Source of the DNA: Desertimonas sp963786985
GTDB lineage: Bacteria; Actinomycetota; Acidimicrobiia; Acidimicrobiales; Ilumatobacteraceae
Direction: 5' to 3'
Assembly (NCBI GenBank): GCA_963786985.1
Contig: CAWBBL010000009.1
Span: 354,457 to 418,456 of the forward strand
DNA length: 64,000 nt
Each line of letters opens with the position of its first letter. Position 1 is the first letter of the stretch. Below the pieces are notes generated by a model that was not told the DNA's origin, did no database searches, and saw nothing but the letters and a program-made list of their open reading frames with translations. The position numbers and the translations under genes were made by a program. This document shows, in pieces, positions 62,129-64,000 of the stretch.

Positions 62129-64000
62129 ATGAGACGGACGAAGGGCGCCGCGGCGACGGTGCTGGCGGTGACGGCGACGTTGATGATCGGCACCACCGCC
62201 ATCGGGGCGACCACCGAACCGGGCGGATCAACCGCCGGGGAATGTCCGCGCGACATCGCCGCCGCAGCTGCCGCGGCAACTACTGCGCCGGCGGCCACCG
62301 AGGCACCGGCGGCCGTCGAGACGACCGCCCCAGCCGACGTGCCGGCGACCACCGTGGCCGCAGCCACGGCGACGACCGAGGCCGCACCGGTCGACACCGC
62401 CCCGCCGCCGACCCTGCCGGCGAACGTCAGCGAGCTCGACGCCGGCGCGACCATCGACATCAACCCGCAGCCCCGCGACAGCCTGCAGCAGGGCGGCTCG
62501 CTGCGCCTGCAGGTCGCCTCACTGGCCGAGAACTGGAACCCCAACCATCCCGACGGCAACGAAAGTGACTTCTCCTACGTGCTACAGCCGATGACGTACT
62601 TTCCGTGGTTGATCGACAACGAGGGCGTCGCCACGTTGAACACCGACTATGTCGCCGAGTTCGCCGAGTCCGACGACCACCTCACGCTGACCTACACCCT
62701 CAACCCCGACGCGGTGTGGCACGACGGCACGCCGATCACCGCCGCCGATTGGCAGGCGACGTGGAACGCCCTCAGCGGGTTGAACCCGGAGTTCCAGGTC
62801 GTGTCCCGCGAGGGCTACGAGCTGATCACCGCCGTCGAGCAGGGCGCCGACGAGTTCGAGGTCGTCGTCACGTTCTGCCAGCCGTACCCCGATCACGAGG
62901 CACTGTTCTCGTCGCTGGCCCCGGCGGCGTCGTACGCCGATCCGGAGACGTACAACAGCGGATGGATCGGACCGATCAACAACGACTGGATGACCGGCCC
63001 GTTCGAGGTCGGGACTCGTACGACGAAGCGGCGCAGGTCGTCGAGCTCGTCCCGAGCGACACGTGGTGGGGCGCCGCGCCGTTGCTCGACTCGATCACCG
63101 TTCACGGTGATCAGCGACGACGCCGCGCCGCAAGCCTTTGCCAACAACGAGATCGACTCCTTCGACGTCGGTCCCGATCCGAACGGCTATGCCTTGGCGT
63201 TCAACACGCCGGGGGCCGAGATCCGCGCCGCCGCCGGTCCCAACTGGCGTCACGTGACGCTCAACTCCGGGCCCAAGGGCGGCCTGATCCAGGACCAGGT
63301 CGTGCGTCGGGCGATCCAGATGTCGCTGGACCGGGCCGCCATCGGCGTGTCCGACCTCGCCGGCATCCCGTGGCCGGCGAAGCCGCTGGGCAGCCACGTG
63401 TTCGTCGAGAACTCGGAGTTCTACGTCGACAACTCCGGCGAGTTCGGGACGTACGACCCCGAGGCGGCGATGGCGCTGCTCGACGAGAACGGGTGGGTCG
63501 TCGGGTCCGACGGCGTGCGCGAGAAGGACGGGCAACGCCTGCACGTCCGTCACTCGCAGATCGTCGGCACGCCGGTGTCGGAGAACGAGGCCCAACTCGT
63601 CCAGGCGCAGCTCGCCGAGGTCGGTATCGAGGTCGAGATCGTCGACATGTCGTTGCAGGAGTGGGGGAACATCCTCGTCGCCGGTGACTTTGAGATGATC
63701 GCCTTCACGTGGGTCGGTACACCGTTCCCGTTCCGTGGCCTCGACCAGCTGTTCGGCAACGGCTCGGACAGCAATTTCGGGTTCTCCAACATCCCCGAGC
63801 TCGACCCGTTGCTCGCCGCGCTGCCGGCCACCGCCGACGACACGGAGCGGGCGGCGATCGCCAACCAGATCGACGTCATCCTGTGGGACTACGCCCACAC
63901 GGTGCCGCTCTACCAGCGCCCGGACCTGTGGGCGACGAACGCCAACCTCGCCAACTTCGGCGCCTTCGGCTTCATGCTCCCGGCGATCTGGACCGACGTC
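62129..64000 (+). CDS. Family 5 (peptide) solute-binding protein 3, partial, with a frameshifted internal segment
   Basis: The frame from ATG 62129 stays open to the window end (624 codons). It has a signal peptide (TKGAAATVLAVTATLMIGTTA), the shared GECPRDIAAAAAAATT motif, an Ala/Thr-rich linker with Glu and Asp, then the SBP_bac_5 domain (LQQGGSLRLQVASLAENWNP, TPITAADWQATWNALSGL). Between about 63014 and 63100 the family sequence (YDEAAQVVELVPSDTWWG) is in another frame; the written frame gives an Arg/Ser-rich stretch, RTTKRRRSSSSSRATRGG. Two extra bases (TC) near 63014 and one near 63098 explain it and restore the frame. The C-terminus after IWTDV is missing. It is more diverged than copies 1 and 2 and has its own promoter region. 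Confidence 0.85.
   Translation, partial: MRRTKGAAATVLAVTATLMIGTTAIGATTEPGGSTAGECPRDIAAAAAAATTAPAATEAPAAVETTAPADVPATTVAAATATTEAAPVDTAPPPTLPANVSELDAGATIDINPQPRDSLQQGGSLRLQVASLAENWNPNHPDGNESDFSYVLQPMTYFPWLIDNEGVATLNTDYVAEFAESDDHLTLTYTLNPDAVWHDGTPITAADWQATWNALSGLNPEFQVVSREGYELITAVEQGADEFEVVVTFCQPYPDHEALFSSLAPAASYADPETYNSGWIGPINNDWMTGPFEVGTRTTKRRRSSSSSRATRGGAPRRCSTRSPFTVISDDAAPQAFANNEIDSFDVGPDPNGYALAFNTPGAEIRAAAGPNWRHVTLNSGPKGGLIQDQVVRRAIQMSLDRAAIGVSDLAGIPWPAKPLGSHVFVENSEFYVDNSGEFGTYDPEAAMALLDENGWVVGSDGVREKDGQRLHVRHSQIVGTPVSENEAQLVQAQLAEVGIEVEIVDMSLQEWGNILVAGDFEMIAFTWVGTPFPFRGLDQLFGNGSDSNFGFSNIPELDPLLAALPATADDTERAAIANQIDVILWDYAHTVPLYQRPDLWATNANLANFGAFGFMLPAIWTDV

Overview
The window is chromosomal DNA of a high-GC actinobacterium. 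GC-rich third positions, frequent GTG starts, a class I RecBCD set, GatCAB and many leaderless start codons (TAnnnT boxes 4-8 bases before ATG or GTG) fit Actinobacteria. The class Acidimicrobiia (for example Ilumatobacter-like marine or freshwater lineages) is my best guess, but that is inference. No phage, integrase, transposase or CRISPR array is visible, and most genes look like ordinary core and accessory metabolism.

Layout. 1-6.2 kb: the end of an unidentified gene, a secreted ScyD/ScyE-like protein, tRNA-Arg(CCU), a large AtsA-like arylsulfatase, and a Rieske protein whose promoter carries a SoxR-type box. 6.2-11 kb: a duplicated-unit membrane protein divergent from a TetR regulator, then a histidine kinase/response regulator pair facing two exported proteins (one PepSY). 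11-22 kb: VOC proteins, MFS exporters, an LPG-flippase-like protein, an aldo/keto reductase, and a second arylsulfatase followed by a formylglycine-generating enzyme (FGE), the activator both sulfatases need. 22-34 kb: MpaB-type oxygenase, a broken NuoF-like gene, HD and TetR proteins, a run of small coupled genes, N-carbamoylputrescine amidase plus agmatine deiminase (agmatine to putrescine), a nucleoside phosphorylase, a glycosyltransferase-methyltransferase fusion, a thioesterase, MFS and PEP-mutase-like genes, and YccF. 34-46 kb: recC-recB-recD-ybaK in one overlapping operon, an M48 protease, an esterase and lgt. 47-53.6 kb: gatC-gatA-gatB, ilvD with a possible attenuator leader, an RRM protein, flavin reductase and 5-formyltetrahydrofolate cyclo-ligase. 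53.8-64 kb: a peptide ABC transporter operon (two permeases, a fused double ATPase) followed by three tandem family 5 solute-binding protein genes, the last cut by the window end.

Three things stand out. (1) Two families of short dispersed repeats lie in intergenic DNA: an 84-86 bp element with three CTGGGCGGCC boxes at conserved 28/34 bp spacing (upstream of recC and gatC, opposite orientations), and a bipartite element ending in a 20-mer that occurs three times, two of them bracketing gatA as inverted copies. (2) Frameshifts concentrate in the tandem binding-protein genes and also occur in the FGE and NuoF-like genes, several as compensating pairs; they are either assembly errors or real decay. 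(3) Regulatory sites can be read directly: a SoxR-type box in a 19 bp promoter spacer, a TetR palindrome between divergent genes, 11 bp-spaced response-regulator repeats, strong terminators, and a candidate branched-chain leader peptide before ilvD.

Start codons were chosen by Shine-Dalgarno sequence, overlap with the upstream gene, or a TAnnnT box at leaderless distance; alternatives are named where they matter. No stretch over 300 bases lacks a gene.
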